This document shows positions 11,755-24,266 of a stretch of DNA of 64,000 nucleotides, one piece after another (position 1 is the stretch's first letter; each line of letters begins with the position of its first letter). Under the pieces are notes generated by a model, which made no database searches, was not told the DNA's origin, and saw only the letters and a list, made by a program, of their open reading frames with translations. The position numbers were made by a program, and so were the translations under genes. This stretch comes from Filosporella fistucella. Lineage: Eukaryota > Ascomycota > Leotiomycetes > Helotiales. The DNA lies in NCBI GenBank assembly GCA_030077755.1, contig JAQJZZ010000014.1, positions 2,666,001 through 2,730,000 of the forward strand. The letters run 5' to 3'.

Positions 11755-13299
11755 ATTGTCGATTTGCAATAGATCCCCTGTATTTATTTCTCCTTCTGTT
11801 TTTTTAAAAAAGATGTTCTTGGATTGTAGAAGAGAGTGGGATTGAATTCGGTGTCGTGCTTGCGGCGATCAATTTTGCTGCAAGAGCTTTCTTTCTTATG
11901 ATAGAAGGGATTATGGCGCTAGCAGGGGGTGTTGATTGAGGGTGACTCAGGCGCGAAGGCTGAGACGGAAGTGTGGCGGAGGAAGCTGTGACAGGGAAGA
12001 TGAGTGATGATGACGATGACTCGAATAATGTAGCGTGATGCCGAGGGTGATAGAGGTGACTCGAAAGGGGAGCAGAGAGCGGAACTTTGCGAATAGATGT
12101 TAGCAGTGATCAAGGCGCAGTTCAAAGCTGGAAATCACTTAGAGAGGGTGAAGGGAGGTGTCGTACCTGCAGGAAGGTGGGGTGAGGGAGGCAGGTAGAG
12201 AAAAGAGTGATGGAGGGGAAGTTTGCCGTTATGTTTGATGCAGCACGAAGATACCCAGACTGATGGATGAGGCTGACTGGCATAACAGCCGACTGTTCCA
12301 GAAAGAGTCATTTAGTTACATTGTTCATCACAACACGCACAGCACCTGAAGCCATAGATGGATGATGCTTCCCACAGTGTCTTCATTTGCTTCCATTTAT
12401 CATCTGGTTGAAAAAACCATGCTCGTTCTGTCAACATGTCCAATACCATCATCTATCTCCCACTCCTCTACCTCATCTTTATCAAGACCTGACAACCATT
12501 TCTCCATCTATCAGAAAGCTACACAAGCTCCTCCAGACCGAATACCTTCCACATCGAGATTCCATGGACTCCATTTGCCTGATGCCGTAGCTCTCAGGAT
12601 CCAAGTAATGAACCATTCCCTCTACCCAGCACAAAAGCTACATCTCTTCTTAACATTGATACAAGCTCTCCAATCCATGCCATCAAAATGATCCAGCCCT
12701 ACTGCATCTCTAAAGACCAATCTTTCTTCAAGGAGAGACGACAAATCCGGCTCCAAGAGCAGCGGAAACCCCCCTCGAAAGCTTGGTACGACAGTCCCTT
12801 TGTAATTTGATATGCTGCTTCAGGGCGAGATATCTTCATGTTGAGCTGCACACGAGATGTTCTTCTCAGTCTCTAATCCTCTGTTCTAGGCTCTCAGCGG
12901 CTGGCATAGCAAACGTCTCTGCCATCGCCACGAAGACCACCACCTTCTCCCCTCAAGCTGATACTCCCAAACATGCAGGTTTGTGTGGACTGTTGCCATG
13001 ATGCCATCTCTTCTTCAAGTCCACTCCTGCCGAAGCATCTCGGCCATACTCCATCTTCCACTCTCCACTCCCTCCATCCAGAACAAGATTCTGCGTACAA
13101 CGATTTCGTTACCAGACCTGCTTCCCAATCAGCTCGATCTACCAACTCAGTTCATCAGCATCGCTACTTGGTAGCAACAAAGAAAGGAAGCAAGAAAAGG
13201 AGCAATCGCAGTCAAAGAATCAAAAATTTACAATCTTAGAAATCAAGATCTGGTCTTCAAAGATGGTTCTTGCCATCGTAGTATTGGCTCCTCTTTTGG
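11755..13299. other. intergenic, no gene seen
   Basis: Upstream region of TIF6 followed by C-rich sequence on the plus strand. Frames up to ~110 codons occur on both strands without motifs or consistent splice structure. Confidence 0.45.
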
Positions 13300-14475
13300 A
13301 GCTTCTGGTATCTATTATCTCGTACACGGAAGATCGATGTCAATGCATCCTCTTCAATCTCTGCTACTCGTACAATGTCTGTTTTTGAAGACCCCCATAG
13401 TATTTCAATGCATCTTTTCCTTCGCCTCCGCTGGTATCTCGTCTTCTGTTGAAGACCCTTGTAATGATGTCACTGCATCTTCTTCTCCGCCTCTGGTATC
13501 TCGTCAATAGTGGGTTGAGAAAGCCTTCAACTGCTTTCTCCATTTTTGATTCTGAAGAGCCTGGTGATTCTTCCTTCGCCGATGATGTGTGTAGTGAGTT
13601 CGACTGGATTCTCCATCCCTGGTATATTTTGAAGCCTAAAATCATTCTTCGCAGATGTGGGTGAGGAGTGTACGACAAATCTCCCGCAAAGCTCGAGAAC
13701 TTCCTTCAATGGTGTGTAGAGAGTGTACGACCAAGTCTCGTGCAAAGCCTGAGAACCTCCTTCAGTGACATGTAAAGAGTTTACGACAAAATTCTCCTGC
13801 AAAGTCTGGGAACTCTCGTCAATGGTGTGTAGTGAGTGTACGACCAAATTCTCTCGCAAAGCCTGAGAAGTTCCATCAATGTGTATGAAGAAAATTTACG
13901 ACCAAATCTCCCACGGAGCCTGAGACCTTTTTTTGATGGTGTGTAGAGAGTGTGCAAGTGTATGTAGAAAGTGTATGACCAAATCTCCTGCAAAGCTTGA
14001 GAACTTGCTTCAACGGTAGGTAGAGAGTGTACGACGGTATGTAGAAAGTGTATGACCAAATCTCCCTCAAAGTTTGAGAACTTGCTTCAATGGTGTGTAG
14101 TGAGTGTACGACCAAATTCTTGCAAAGCCTGAGAACTCCCTTCGATGGTAAGTGTAGAATGTGCGACCGGATTCTCCATCCCTGGTATTAAAAAGCCTGA
14201 GATCCTGCTTCGCTGATAAGTGTAGAATGAATGTGCGACTGGATTCTCCATCCCTGGATTGAAAAACCTGAACGACGTGCTTCGTTGGAGGTAAAGTAAG
14301 AGTGCGCAACCGGATTCTCCATCCCTGGGTAAAAAGCCTGAAATACTGCTTCGCTGGGTGTAAAGTAAGAGTGGTCGACCGGATTCTCCATCCCTGGTTT
14401 TTTGAAACGTAAAAAAACATTCTCTTCCGCTGGTTTGTAAAGCTTGACGAACCGGATTCTCCATCCCTGGTTGGT
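13300..14475. repeat. imperfect tandem minisatellite, unit about 62-73 bp
   Basis: A diverged unit recurs across about 1.2 kb. The clearest copies carry the word GGATTCTCCATCCCTGG at 14169, 14241, 14312, 14381 and 14454 (spacing 72, 71, 69, 73), with another at 13606. Between them a related variant has GAGTGTACGACCAAAT plus GCAAAGCCTGAGAAC, at about 62-67 bp spacing from 13670 to 14110. A third variant at 13340-13505 repeats GCATCTTC and CTGGTATCTCG. All three minus-strand frames are unusually free of stops, but unit lengths shift the frame, so a single protein is unlikely. Confidence 0.8.
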
Positions 14476-14588
14476 AAAGCCTTGTATAGTCCACAGCACA
14501 GCACACACAACACACCACTAAATAAATATAAGTTGACCCATCCCCAACAACAGCCATCTCAATCATCAATAATCACCCCTTTCGTACT

Positions 14589-14744
14589 CAGTCAGACAAC
14601 GAATCAACAAGTGACTCAAGAAGCCTTCCCTTTCTGCAAAGGTGCTAGGAGTTGCTCTTCAGGGCTCAATCAACACCTTCAATCTCAGAATCAGTCCGAC
14701 AACGAATCACGAAGTGACTCAAGAAGTCTTCCCTTTCTGCAAAG
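14589..14744 (+). repeat. direct repeat of about 53 bp
   Basis: Copies at about 14589-14641 and 14692-14744 share CAGTC(A/C)GACAACGAATC, AGTGACTCAAGAAG and TTCCCTTTCTGCAAAG and differ at a few positions. The offset is 103 bases, so they would fall in different reading frames. It lies between the minisatellite and the 3' end of the RGG-rich gene. Confidence 0.75.
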
Positions 14745-14932
14745 ATGATGAGAACTCTCTAAAGAGCGCTGCAACTAGACAACAGAACGAGTCGCCCGAA
14801 CTGTGTGAGTAATGATGAGAATAAATGAGCAGAGAACTTGTCAACCCCAAAGGATCTCCACGTCTGCTGTTGTCGCAAGACAGCCATCAACCAACTCAAC
14901 CATCGACACGCCTCCCATACTAGGAGGACCAA

Positions 14933-17169
14933 TTAATACCACCGAGGTGGATTTGGTCCCCTGTTCCGTGGAGGAGCTGGGAGCAACTCACGAAGAGTGC
15001 TACTACCAGCAACAGTACGAGGCGACCCGTACTGTGAGGAGGGAGGAGGAGGATGGGCGTAGAACATCACGTCCTGATGTCCACGCTGCTGCTGTCTTGC
15101 AGCCATTTGCGATGGGGCACCTCCAGTATAAAATATTGAAGGCGGAGCCATCGCCCCGACGAGTTCGGCCGCATCGGCCAACACTTCAAGTCCCCCAACC
15201 AAAACCGCCGGAGCAGGTCTTGGCTGCGAGATCTGAGAATACGGTGTCTGGTAAACTCGATCTCGCACGGGATCGTAGCCATGCGATCTCCGTGAAGGGC
15301 CAGGAATTGTTGCCGGTGCTCGTGCCGGCGCAGAGGTGCTGCTCGAAGAGCGAGCAGGAGAAGGTACAAATGCTGGAGAAAAAACGTTTGCCAGACGTTC
15401 TTCCTCAACAGCTGCCGCAGAAGCAGCACGGAGCAGATCTGAAGAGATCGTTTGAGGAGCCGCTGGGCGACTCAACTCTCCCTCACTCTCCAAAACGCTC
15501 AACATGCCCTTCTGGGCCTTGACCTCCTCCATCTTCTTCTCAGTGTTGACCATCCAGTCAGACCGAGAAGTTCGAAGCACCTCTTTGCTTCCGTCAGGCT
15601 TCGTACTGACGAACAGGTATGGCTGTGATCTCACAGGCTCTCTCCATCTCTGTCTCTTGGCGTATCTGAGTTCCTCGGGGTCCTCAAATTCGTCAGGGTT
15701 GACACAGCCAGGGATGGGAGTGCCAATTGTGGGATGAACCTTGAATTTCTCAACCAAAGATTGGTCGAGATCTCCAGGCTGGTGCTTCGCCGAATTGTAA
15801 TTGTTAGCCACCTGTTCGTAGTAGAAAGCGGCTGGGTTTGGGTAATTTTCGATGCCCAGGGGCCGGCCATTTCGAACATAGTGGCGACGGAAACCAATCT
15901 CGTCCTCATCAAATTTAAATGAACTCTTGTGGATCATTTTCATCAGATGAGATCTCCTGAAAGGAATCTCGGCGCCGTATTTGTCCATTGGCCGGGCCTC
16001 TGGGATGTCACTCCAATCGCCATCGTCCACTTGTCCATCAGGGAGAGGTCCAACCATGGGAGTAGAAGCCCCAGACTGGACTTGCTCTGCCGCTGATTCT
16101 TCACCATCTTCCGGGGTATCTTCAGTTGGTTCTTGGACTGGGACGGGTTTTTGAATGAGGGCATTTCGCTTTCTCTTCAAATTTTTGCGCTTAGTGACAA
16201 CGACCTTGTCTGCATAGAATCGCTCCGAGTACTGCTTCTTCGCGGTGGCTGAGAGTGAAGCGAAGTAGTTGGCAGGATGTTGGTAGTACTCTGTATCTCC
16301 ATCTGTGAACTTGGATGGGACGGATGGAGGATCCTGAAAGCGAGTTAGTTTAGATCGAGATGTAGATTGCGATGTTCATGGAATCTGACTTACTCTGGAG
16401 AAAGGCTTTGCGTATGGGTAGACGACCTTTACTGGTTTCTCGATATTCTTGGCAACTCTCTTGACTGCTGGGTCCTGAATGAACTGTCAGTACAGGGAAA
16501 GGGTTACCAAGGTTGAAGGTGAAAACTTACACTCGTGAGCCATGGCAGTTCTCCAAGTGGCAAGTTGTTGAGTTCTTGGTGGCGAACGTATAGAGCTTCT
16601 TCGGCGATCTTTAGCATGGCTTCTTCTGCTCGATCCTCGTAAAATGCCTGAAGAATGTTAGTGATGGATGAGAAAGGAGTGAGTGAAATACATACCTGGT
16701 ACTCGGCATTTGCTTGGCGAACATTGTAATCATGCTCTCGTTCGATCCACTCAAGGTCCATTCGTCGTCTGGTATCGAGGTTTCGTACTTGCTTGTCGTG
16801 CTCCTCTCGAAGCTTGGCGATGACCTCCTCATATTGAGGGATAGTCTTGTGATAGTCGGGGTCCTCCTTGACCTTCCCAATGTCTCGGGAGGCCAATTCG
16901 GCCAGTGCTGCCTTTTGAAAAGCAACGACAGACTTGTACTTTGCCTTTAAGGCAGTTCTTCTCTGGTAATTGGCGTCGTCTTTGGTCTCGACGGCCTTAC
17001 GACCGCGTCCTCGACCACGACCACCAGCTCTCTTTGGGGTACTCACACCCGAAGGTGCTTTCCCCCCACGACCTCCACGACCTCCTCGTCCTCGTCCACG
17101 TCCACGGTAACCTCCTCGCAACTCGAGTACATCGGCGGAGGAGGTTTTGGTCTCGTGACGTGGGGCCAT
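14933..17169 (-). CDS. RGG-rich, coiled-coil nuclear-type protein, function unknown
   Basis: Exons 17169-16696, 16647-16531, 16474-16394 and 16333-14933 give 2073 nt (690 aa), with three short introns (48-59 bp) at canonical sites. Residues ~17-60 are Arg/Gly-rich (RGRGRGGRGGRGG), typical of nucleic-acid-binding tails. Residues ~65-180 look like long charged helices, including DTRRRMDLEWIEREHDYN. A conserved-looking middle part contains YRHPANYF-like aromatic spacing (EYYQHPANYFASL) and FRRHYVRNGRPLGIENYP. The C-terminal ~200 residues are Ala/Pro/Ser-rich. The organisation suggests a subunit of a chromatin or RNA complex, but I do not recognise the family. Antisense open frames here are shadows of its coding bias. 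Confidence 0.75.
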
Positions 17170-19998
17170 CTTGCTGGTTGGGATGGTAGATTGGTTGGAA
17201 GATTGGTCAAAGAAGTGTTAAATAGTTTTGGTTTGAAGATTATGCAGCAGCCGAAGCGCGCGAAGGTTGATTGTTTGTGATTTGGGTTGGTTGAAGGAAG
17301 TTTGGTCTTTGTTCTGTGGTTGTAAAAAGTTGTTGGTGCGGCGCGCGCAAGAAGTTGATAACCTCAAAATTTTCTACCTCGCACTAGCGCGGCTTGCTCT
17401 TGCTATTGTGACTGACTAGTGAGGTCGGTGAAAGGTGAATTCGAAGCCATTCAGACGTTCGAGTGGCAGAAAATCGAGTGAATAAGAGAAATCAGCTTTG
17501 ATCGAGACAGACGCCAGAGTATTGTCGTTAGCGAGCGATAGTACGGAAATGCAGAGCTTTGATTGGTCAACCATACCTGTCCGTCCGGCGGCCCGGTCTC
17601 GAGACCGTCTCCAGCAGTACCAGAGAACTTTGGAATTTCTTATGTAGGAGCTTGAATTATGACGGAATGGGTAACTTGGTGGGCAGATATTTGGATATGT
17701 AATTGATCAAGTCAATGCGATGTTTAATTGTCCTTGCAGATGTGATTTACAGCAAATAATCCGAGTTACTGGCAAAATTTTGCACTTTTATTACTGCTTT
17801 GACCGTCACAACAACATGAGACATTGTATTTGCAACATAGCCCTACGCAATGATACGACAAGAATGGATACTTGATAGTCTTGAGTGTCTATATTTACTG
17901 AGAAGTTGGTCAATCTACAGAGTGCGGGTGAAGAATCTGGCTTTTCATTTTAAATTTGACATGAAAACTGTTCAATGCGTCCAACAACATCATCACATGA
18001 CAGCCATTCCGAAGCATTGCTGCAAGGAATTTGAGATAGATTGGAGTCCGTATGATTCCGAACTTTACGAATGATGACTGTTCTGTGCAGGGTAATTCAA
18101 GCGCTGATGGTTTAATGTTGGTGGTAGAAGACCGCGGAAAGATGGAGTAATCAAGAATGGCACGTCATCTGAATCGCCTCACGTCAGGAAAACATTTTCA
18201 GGATGCATCAATTAATCAGAAGAGATTGATCATGATAGAACTTTACATTTGACTGAGAAGATGCGTATCATTTGGATTTTTTTCACAAAAGCGAATTCTT
18301 CCACTTCGTCACTTACATCCTCGATACTCTCGCATGAACTATTATCAGCAAGACCGAGGACGCAGAGCTATGAAAAGTTTGCACTTCCTGTTGTTGATTC
18401 TAACAATTGGTAAAGATAAACCAGAGAGTTTGCAACAATAATCTGGTATTTGATTGTCGCTTTGGATATTGTGAAGGGTCAAGAAAGTGAGGTGGTTGGG
18501 ATGGGTGCAAGAGATTTTCACTTTTCAAGGCAGATGATGGTGATGATGATGATGCAGTAGATATCTATTTTGATTCTACGATATTTACTGCAACATTCTC
18601 CAGAGATATCAAACGATACTACATGCTTTTCTAAACAATGAATTCGAAAGATCGGTGCCTTCTAACAATGCTGATGTGTCCTTGAATGTGAAACATGATG
18701 CCCCTCGGGCGATGAGAGCCTAGATGCACCAAGTACTTTACAGCAAGTGTTCATTTGCGCAATGTAGTCCGAATCTCACAAGGAGACTTTCAATTCTGAT
18801 TCTCAGATCAACGAGTCACACTTTGGACTCCATGATGCATTCACTGTCAAATCGAATCTCACTGAAAGCTGATGACGAGGCTGTATGTCACCCGCCTCAC
18901 GTCAACCTTACAGTGTAGACTCTCACGGCAACACCGCAATGAAATGCATCCAAATAGTAATACAAGTGCATTCGAAACGCTTTTCAACCCCTCTTCATCA
19001 ACTATCAAATCCATCTCATACCAATTCAACCCTCCAAGCAAACCTGCGCAATCTCGATATCAGTGAAATTCCCTTGCCGCATCGTCTTAGTCCTCGTGCG
19101 CACCTCCAGCAACACGGAATTCTCTCCTACACTCTCAAACACATCGTTATTTCTCTATGCTCCCCTTCAAATCATTGCAGTAAACATAGATTCTCGATCT
19201 ATATCTAACCTATCCCTATCATCTCTCAATCTGATCATACGCCTCGAGATCCTGGTCAGCAACTCCTGACAATCTCATTTCCGCCAAGATGCCAACAACA
19301 GAAAACACTTGGCACCAACAACACTACATTTTGCCACCTGAGATAAAAACAAATCAATGCTGGGAATCTCTGCATGCATTACAATTGTCCATACTCTACA
19401 TATCCTATACTTGTTCCAATACATGCATTGCTTGCTTTTCCATAACAAAATAATAAATCCCCAAGAAATGCTCCAACTTTCCCAAACAAAACATCTCTTG
19501 CACCCCACCTTCTACCCAACCCCTATTCAGAGTCTCCATCCTCCTTCCCCGGAGTTTCCCATCCCCAATCAATACTTTCCTCCCTTCTGCTTTTCTATTC
19601 TTCCACTTCTATTCCTGATCCCAATCTTCTACTCCAAAATAAATGAATACGAACAATGTCTTTCAGCTTCCCGCCCTATCGTTGTGGCTGAGACAGACAT
19701 GTTAGGGGAGTAGGTATTGCTTTTGCGCAGGGAATAGAATATACATTCTTAGATGGAAAGATGAGGGTTAAGGGTTAGGCTTTGGGGAGGAAATGAGAGG
19801 TGGTATGGACTGCGAGTGATGATCCTCTAGAACTTTGAAGTGATGGAGGATGGGGAGGAAAGGGGGTGTGAAATGCCTTGTTAAAAGATAGACGCAACAA
19901 TATTTGAAGTACGTGGAACATGTCTACGGACTCCCATGTTCCCTCTGGATATTGGTATTCATATCAAACCATAGAATTAAATATCCTTTCAACGAACT
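17170..19998. other. 2.8-kb gene-free stretch
   Basis: Upstream region of the RGG-rich gene, then AT-rich sequence. A GAT microsatellite lies at about 18533-18557. No frame over about 120 codons and no family motif on either strand. A non-coding transcript cannot be excluded. Confidence 0.5.
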
Positions 19999-20331
19999 TG
20001 ATTCCTGCCAATAGCAACACAAACTTATTGAACGCTTCTTCGTCTTTCCCCTTCCTACCCCAATACCTCATCACAGTAACCAGCCCTGGCTTTTCCTTTC
20101 CCTCAAAGAACAATACAATCCCGCTTGCTCCAATTACTATCTCGAAATTAATTAGAATACCTTCAAATTTCCTGATTCCTGCCAGCAGCAGCACAAACTT
20201 ATTGAACGCTCTTCTCCTTTTCCTTCCTGCCTTATAAGCCTAATACCTGATCGCAGCAGTCTACCCTTACCTCTCCTTTCCCTCAAATCCCTTTGAGAAC
20301 AATGTAATCCCAATAACTCCAACCATGAACG
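19999..20331 (+). repeat. diverged tandem duplication of about 150 bp
   Basis: Copy 1 (about 19999-20142) and copy 2 (about 20172-20331) share, in the same order, GATTCCTGCCA, CACAAACTTATTGAACGC, CAATACCT or TAATACCT, CCTTTCCCTCAAA, GAACAAT and AATCCC. Small insertions and substitutions separate them. No coding role seen. Confidence 0.75.
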
Positions 20332-21319
20332 CTCAATTCCCGTTCTTTTTATTCTTCTATCCATGGAATATCGAGTTCTTGAAATAAATCTAGAGTAAGA
20401 AAGCGTAGACAAAAATCCTCAATCTCTCTTCTTCAGATTATTTTCTTGTGACCGGAGTTTAGATCAAAAGATTTTCAAGCCCGTAAATTACATATATCAC
20501 TTCATGCCACAAGAAATAGCGAGGAATCGTATTAAAGACATATAGCTAATAACTGCAGGAAGTGAGAGGAGAGATGAAGGACATCGACAGAGTCAGAAAG
20601 AGAGAGGTAAGAAGCAGCAGGATTAGGCTTCAGCATGATATCCAAATGGGGAATGATGATTTTTATAGAATTAAAAGGAACAGATAAAGTATTGAGAGCA
20701 GAGTTTGAGAGGACAAGGGAAATTTTACAAAACTTTGAACACTTACTCCTCTACCTAAGGACAACAAATCAACACGCAGCTATTAGGAGTGTCCACTCCC
20801 AGATTACTTGAAAGAATGGTGTGAGAATTCGGGCCAGTGTACGAAGGGAGGCAGAGTATCAAGAAATATTATCACTTCCTCCTCAATCCAGAACACTTAC
20901 ACTCTGCAATGCGGTCACGTGACGAGAAAATGTCAAATGTCCGTTGAATTCTTAGTACGGAACATGCAAGGTAAAGGTATCCTTTCTGGCCTGGCAAACC
21001 ATGTGTATCATCAAGCATCACACTCATCGCATCACATCTCATCACTCCCCTCAACATGCATGCATTGCAACCCAATGCCGATGAATGCAAAGTACGAAAG
21101 CAACCATGCCACCCTCCCCAAACCAGAAATGTACCACAACCAGAGAAGCCTTGCGTGTTATAACTAAACTGTCGAGTCATGAATGGGCAACATTTTTACA
21201 AGATCGTCCAGCTTGGTCGGTTCAGGAGAAAACCCTGATTTGTGTGAATACCAATGTGGAAGATATCGCTAATGAAAAGAAAATAAGAGAGAGGATGTGT
21301 CGGTTATGTCGTTTGATAT
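20332..21319. other. intergenic, 3' side of RAD23
   Basis: No supported gene; small frames only. Probably holds the RAD23 3' UTR at its right end. Confidence 0.45.
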
Positions 21320-22844
21320 TTATTGTTGCTCATCATCATCAGGTTGGTCGAATAAGAAATTTGCAGCCCATTCTTCGTTCTTGTCACAAGCAAAGTAAGC
21401 TTGGATTGCTGCATCTCGTTCAAAGCCAAGAAGGCACAACTGTGTGATATTAGTTATCGCCAGTTTTGAAGTAGTCAAGACTTACCCGCTCAATTGCAGC
21501 ACGCTCTTCTTCAGTAACTTGAATAGCTTGAGCTCCAGGTGGAAGTGGGGCATCATTGTCTGCAGGCTCGCTCAAGAGTTGGAGAAATTGATCTGGATTT
21601 TGACCAATCAATGCAGCTAATTGCGGATTTCCAGCTCCGACCTGTTGAAGGATAGGCTCGAGCATTTGAGGATTTTGTTGAACGACTTGACGAAGTTGCT
21701 GAAATTGTGGGTTGTTTCGTAGGAAATCAAGATTTCCTAATCCACCAGCTGCTCCAGTGGCACCAGCTCCTAAACCACCAAGGCCAGCAGATCCACGAGG
21801 CCCAGTTCCAGCTTGAGCAGCAGCTTCGAATAAGTTTACTGGCTCATCAGCACCCTCATTACCACTCGCAGGAGCCGGTGTCTCGGCGGGAGCGCTTGCA
21901 ACTGGAGGAGCAGGTCTTGATTCTTGTTGTAGATTCTCGGGAATGCCCTGTCTTTTCATTAGTATGTAAAGGAAGAATAAGCCTCACCACTTACACCCAA
22001 GAGATACTCTATAGCACGCTCAGAATTATAAAAGGCAGCACGCATAGCCAAATCAATTTGAGATCGTTCAAAACCCATACTCTCCATCTCCGCAATTTGT
22101 GCAGCACGCTCTGAACCGATTGCTAATCCAGATGTTGCTCCACCTGGGGTGGAAGGAATTGCACTTGGGGCAGAACCAGTCCCAGCGGGAGAAGGAGTAG
22201 GTGGTGCGGCAGTTGTTGTTTCTCTTGACTGAGATGAAATAGCAGGTGGTGCAGGGGTAGCTGCTGAGGTAACTGGTGCTGGAGTACTTGGTACTTTGGA
22301 GGTTGAGGCAGACGAAGCGGGGGGAGCCTTGGGCTATGTAACATATTAGTAGCTTTCAAGTTGAAAATTGTCAGAGAATTACCTTTGTTACCATACAAAC
22401 AATGAAACCCTTCTCCTCAATCTTGTACGACTCTACAGTATTGGCATCTTGCAGGATCTTCCCTATATATTTGTCAGCGGATTATTGCGCCAACAAGAAC
22501 ATGCAGACAGCCGTCACTAACCCGAGTAAATCAACTTCTGATTGGAGACCTCCCATCCTGCTCCTTTTTCCTTTGCAATCTTCTCCTTTACATCAGAAAT
22601 CTACAAAATATGTGTTAGCAAAATGGATCCGAAAGGATTTAACAGTGGCGAGTGGCTAAGGCGGCTGAGATGAAGAAAAGAAGTGGAATATGGCGTACCA
22701 GTTCGGAGGGCTCAGCTTCGATTACGAATTTTTGTTGCTTCAAATCCTGTAAACAAAAGCTTTGGTTAGCAGCTGGTCTTGTATTGCGGGGGGCGCAAGG
22801 TCTGATCTAGCATGAGAGCATCTTACCTTGAAAGTCAACTTCAT
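21320..22844 (-). CDS. rad23: UV excision repair protein Rad23 (UBL-UBA shuttle)
   Basis: Seven exons, 22844-22827, 22746-22699, 22600-22522, 22462-22383, 22333-21995, 21947-21486 and 21439-21320, sum to 1146 nt (381 aa). The first exon encodes only MKLTFK. Domains in order: an N-terminal ubiquitin-like domain (1-76, with [16 protein letters not shown]); a Pro/Ala/Thr-rich linker; UBA1 (~148-189, [20 protein letters not shown]); the Rad4/XPC-binding domain (~258-314, [20 protein letters not shown]); and UBA2 (~334-373, ending [11 protein letters not shown]). Rad23 binds Rad4 in nucleotide excision repair and carries ubiquitylated proteins to the proteasome. Full domain set and normal length; identification is firm. 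The exon-rich 5' end is notable. Confidence 0.95.
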
Positions 22845-23449
22845 GGTTGCGACTCGGCAGCTTGGACGCTGTTGATAGATTGCGTAGATAGTATTTGTGT
22901 GTATTGAGCTTTGGGACTGTTTGTTGACACAAGGTTGCTTAGGCAGAAGTGGTAACCGTCTTGAAGATTCTTGAAGTTGTAAAGAGGATGAGATTCTGGG
23001 CAACCTTCCAGTTGATATGGTCCAAGCTTTCGCGCTAAATTCACGCCACGGAAGGCAGACAAGGTGTACGAGGTTCGTCAGCCTTCTTCGAATTCACACG
23101 ATTTTTACACTCGACAGTCATGAGCTTATTTGAGAAGCCCATTCACCTCGCATGCGATTCTATCCATTTATCTCTCGCAGATATTCAGTCCATCTGCTAG
23201 CTTTTGCTGCGCAGAATTTATGATTTTGCCGATGTCGCTTTGCGAAATGCGGGGTTCTCAGCCTTGTCATTGTTCAACAACTCACTTGCGATAAAGGCAG
23301 CGTGCAGCATCAGAGAATGAAGCCATTCACAACCAAACATCTATCAGCAGATCCATCAATTAGTGGCTGTTGCGGACCCAGCCATGGATCATGAATATAA
23401 TTCTTATATGTAGGTTGAAAATGGCACTTTGCAGGCTTGATCCGAATCA
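22845..23449. other. RAD23 upstream region
   Basis: Promoter region of RAD23. The word TCTCGCAGATA near 23175 resembles the core of the tandem array that follows, so the array may have eroded further to the left. Confidence 0.4.
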
Positions 23450-24240
23450 ACTGCGGGTTTGTTTACATTAGAAGCTATCGAATCTACTATCGCAGATAAG
23501 CATCTGGACTTCTTCGAATTGCTACATCATTTGGGAAGCATTAGATCATACGCAGATTTTGGATTCCATCAGTTCCATCAGGCGCTCTCGAGTATACTTA
23601 TCGCAGATCAGGATTGCTATTTTGTTATCTGAGAGAATTAAACTATGTACAAGTACAAACTCTGGAATTTCCATGTCAACATCAGAATCCATCCAATCTA
23701 CCTATCGCAAATAAGCAATTAAGAATCTTCGGATTACCACTACAATTGTGAGGATTTAGGACACAGACTCCGAATCTTCTATGTTTACATCAGGAGCTTT
23801 CGAATGTACTTCTCGCAGATAAGTATCTAGACCTCTCCAGATCACTACTTCAATACTAGGAGAATTTGTCCATACGCAAGCCTCGGACTTCTTATGTTTA
23901 CATCGGAAGCTATCGAATCTACTGTCGCCAATAAGCATTTAACCCTCTTCGAATTGGTACTCTTCGTCATTAGGAGGAATAGACCATGCACAATCTCTGG
24001 GTTTTCCATATCTACATCTGAAGCTGTGGAATCTACCTATCGCAGACAAACAGCCGGAGATCTTCGAATTGTTACTTTAATAACTGGGAGAGTCATAGTA
24101 TACACAGACTCTGGATTTCACATGTCTAGATCAGAAGCTATCAAATCTGCCTGTCGCAGATAAGCATCTAGATCTCCTCGAATTGTTACTGTCACAATAG
24201 GAGAATTCGATGATATGGAGACTCTGGATTGCCTGTCATA
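23450..24240 (+). repeat. tandem array, unit about 110 bp, seven recognisable copies
   Basis: The core TATCGCAGATAAGCATCT (variants) recurs at about 23488, 23599, 23703, 23812, 23923, 24038 and 24152, with spacings of 111, 104, 109, 111, 115 and 114. Around it each unit has GAAGCTATCGAATCTAC before and CTTCGAATTGTTACT, GGAGAATT and CAGACTCTGGATT after. Copies are well diverged, so the array is old. No consistent coding frame. It ends just before the orphan exon at 24267. Confidence 0.85.
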
Positions 24241-24266
24241 AAATCAAGAGGCTGTGTTTGACTTAC

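Noticed and set aside
13527..14569. Six minus-strand frames through the minisatellite as a repeat protein
   Set aside because: Unit lengths of 69-73 shift the frame at nearly every copy, so no single protein keeps the repeat.
14812..15522. 236-codon plus-strand frame
   Set aside because: Exactly antisense to the well-supported RGG-rich gene; shadow of its codon bias.
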